A stretch of 64,000 nucleotides of DNA from Candidatus Nitrospira neomarina (lineage in GTDB: Bacteria; Nitrospirota; Nitrospiria; Nitrospirales; UBA8639), in the NCBI RefSeq assembly GCF_032051675.1, contig NZ_CP116968.1, positions 2,976,001 through 3,040,000 on the forward strand, written 5' to 3'. Position numbers and translations under genes: made by a program. Shown in pieces: positions 63,441 to 64,000 of the stretch. Under the pieces are notes generated by a model that saw only the letters and a list, made by a program, of their open reading frames with translations, was not told where the DNA came from and did not search any database. Position 1 is the stretch's first letter. Each line of letters starts with the position of its first letter.

Positions 63441-63631
63441 CGGCGTGCCGGTGGAACGTCTTCTTTGCCCCATGTCATTCACCAATCCAAGATAGACGTC
63501 CCACCGGAACGTTTCTACCCCAGAAACCAACCCAATGGATTTCGCCCCTGTAGCGGCGTTCCGATGGAACGTCGCCTTTGTCCCACGCCATCCATCAATC
63601 CAAGAGAGATGCCCCGCCGGGGCGTCTCTAC
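63441..63631. repeat. Two diverged 78-bp repeat units
   Basis: Unit A 63441-63518 and unit B 63554-63631 align without gaps, by hand about 62 of 78 identical. Unit B ends in the hairpin AGAGATGCCCC-GCC-GGGGCGTCTCT. Spaced by 35 bases. Unit A abuts the FGE remnant. Confidence 0.75.
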
Positions 63632-63671
63632 AAGATCACAGGCAAATGAGGTCCGAACCTTATTCCTTGTT

Positions 63672-63998
63672 CTAAAACCCCAATAATTTGCTGACTGGTT
63701 CGAATAGGGGGCTGTACCGGATGTGATCGAAGAGGGTCGGACGAAGATCCTGTGGGTTGCCGGCAGTCCCTGTTTTGACATAACCGGCCTTGCCCTTCAG
63801 ATCCACCACCAATTTATGGCTAAATGGATCTATGCTGATTGAAGTGATTTCAAAATGGTCCAGGTCGTCCAAGGTCAGAAAGGCATTCGTTCCGATAGTC
63901 ACCGATGGCATACTCTGCGGATCGAGATAATTCACCGTCCCCGAAAACCCCTCCGGCGGCTTGCGTTCACCGGTCCCGGGATCCTGCCAGGAAAAGTC
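63672..63998 (-). CDS. Hypothetical protein, 5' end beyond window
   Basis: The frame is open from the window edge to a stop at 63672; a GTG at 63935 exists but codons before it (DFSWQDPGTGERKPPEGF) continue the frame, so the start lies outside. Beta-rich: VTIGTNAFLTLDDLDHFEIT, SISIDPFSHKLVVDLKGKAG. No family recognised. It is preceded by the repeat-rich gap. Confidence 0.6.
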   Translation of the reverse strand, partial: DFSWQDPGTGERKPPEGFSGTVNYLDPQSMPSVTIGTNAFLTLDDLDHFEITSISIDPFSHKLVVDLKGKAGYVKTGTAGNPQDLRPTLFDHIRYSPLFEPVSKLLGF

Positions 63999-64000
63999 TA

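Noticed and set aside
1..64000. CRISPR arrays, prophage, tRNA/rRNA
   Set aside because: No regularly spaced repeat array, phage structural gene, or RNA gene seen on reading both strands.

Overview
The window reads as chromosomal DNA from a free-living Gram-negative bacterium of moderate GC (roughly 50-53% by eye). The RND efflux operon, TolC-type channel, lipoproteins, NfeD/SPFH pair and split F-type ATP synthase suit a diderm, and the mixture of gene families resembles a Nitrospira-like member of Nitrospirota. That placement is an inference from overall gene content: there is no rRNA or marker locus here to prove it. I found no tRNA, rRNA, CRISPR array, prophage or complete insertion sequence.

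Layout. 1-6500: end of a response regulator, three small ORFs, a secreted metzincin-type protease coupled to a secreted partner protein, a bacterial voltage-gated Na+ channel and a CBS-domain protein. 6600-9725: glutamate formiminotransferase and a sulfur-relay-like set (DsrE2-like, TusA-like, DsrE-like). 9769-13883: fumarase, a DUF421 membrane protein and a lipoprotein amidohydrolase, with two decayed genes (zinc alcohol dehydrogenase, DUF5996) in the gaps. 14354-20735: NfeD plus SPFH membrane pair, several hypotheticals, 6-phosphogluconolactonase, a transaldolase-like aldolase and a family 5 uracil-DNA glycosylase. 21025-33119: hybrid histidine kinase, glycerate 2-kinase, MazG-like protein, LemA plus two TPM-domain proteins, panC-folK-dapL, a class I amidotransferase and a methyltransferase. 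33233-42835: MsbA-like ABC exporter, a 31-residue bS22/COX24-type ribosomal protein, nadB, pabC-pabB, then the F0 part only of ATP synthase (atpZ/I, atpB, atpE, atpF), closed by a terminator.

43054-50395: larE-rlmN, an AT-rich segment leading to a coiled-coil/HARE-type protein and a Lys/Ala-rich peptide, suhB, a thioredoxin-like protein, and prfC. 50426-56801: one long minus-strand efflux operon (TetR, MFP, RND, TolC) that runs on into prfC. 57600-63998: small membrane proteins, DUF502, an epimerase, a trypsin/PEGA protease, and a repeat-rich scar containing the tail of a formylglycine-generating-enzyme-like gene.

How genes work together: cofactor and amino acid precursor supply (nadB, panC, folK, pabB/pabC, dapL), envelope maintenance and export, and energy metabolism (fumarase, F0) are mixed with accessory genes. 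The non-coding gaps are the most telling part. They hold at least three recognisable gene corpses, a pair of terminal-inverted-repeat elements about 9.6 kb apart (47266 and 56901), and a duplicated 78-bp repeat. I did not find a convincing wholly new defence or mobile system. The best candidates for undescribed biology are the metzincin/partner operon and the coiled-coil/HARE protein with its basic peptide.
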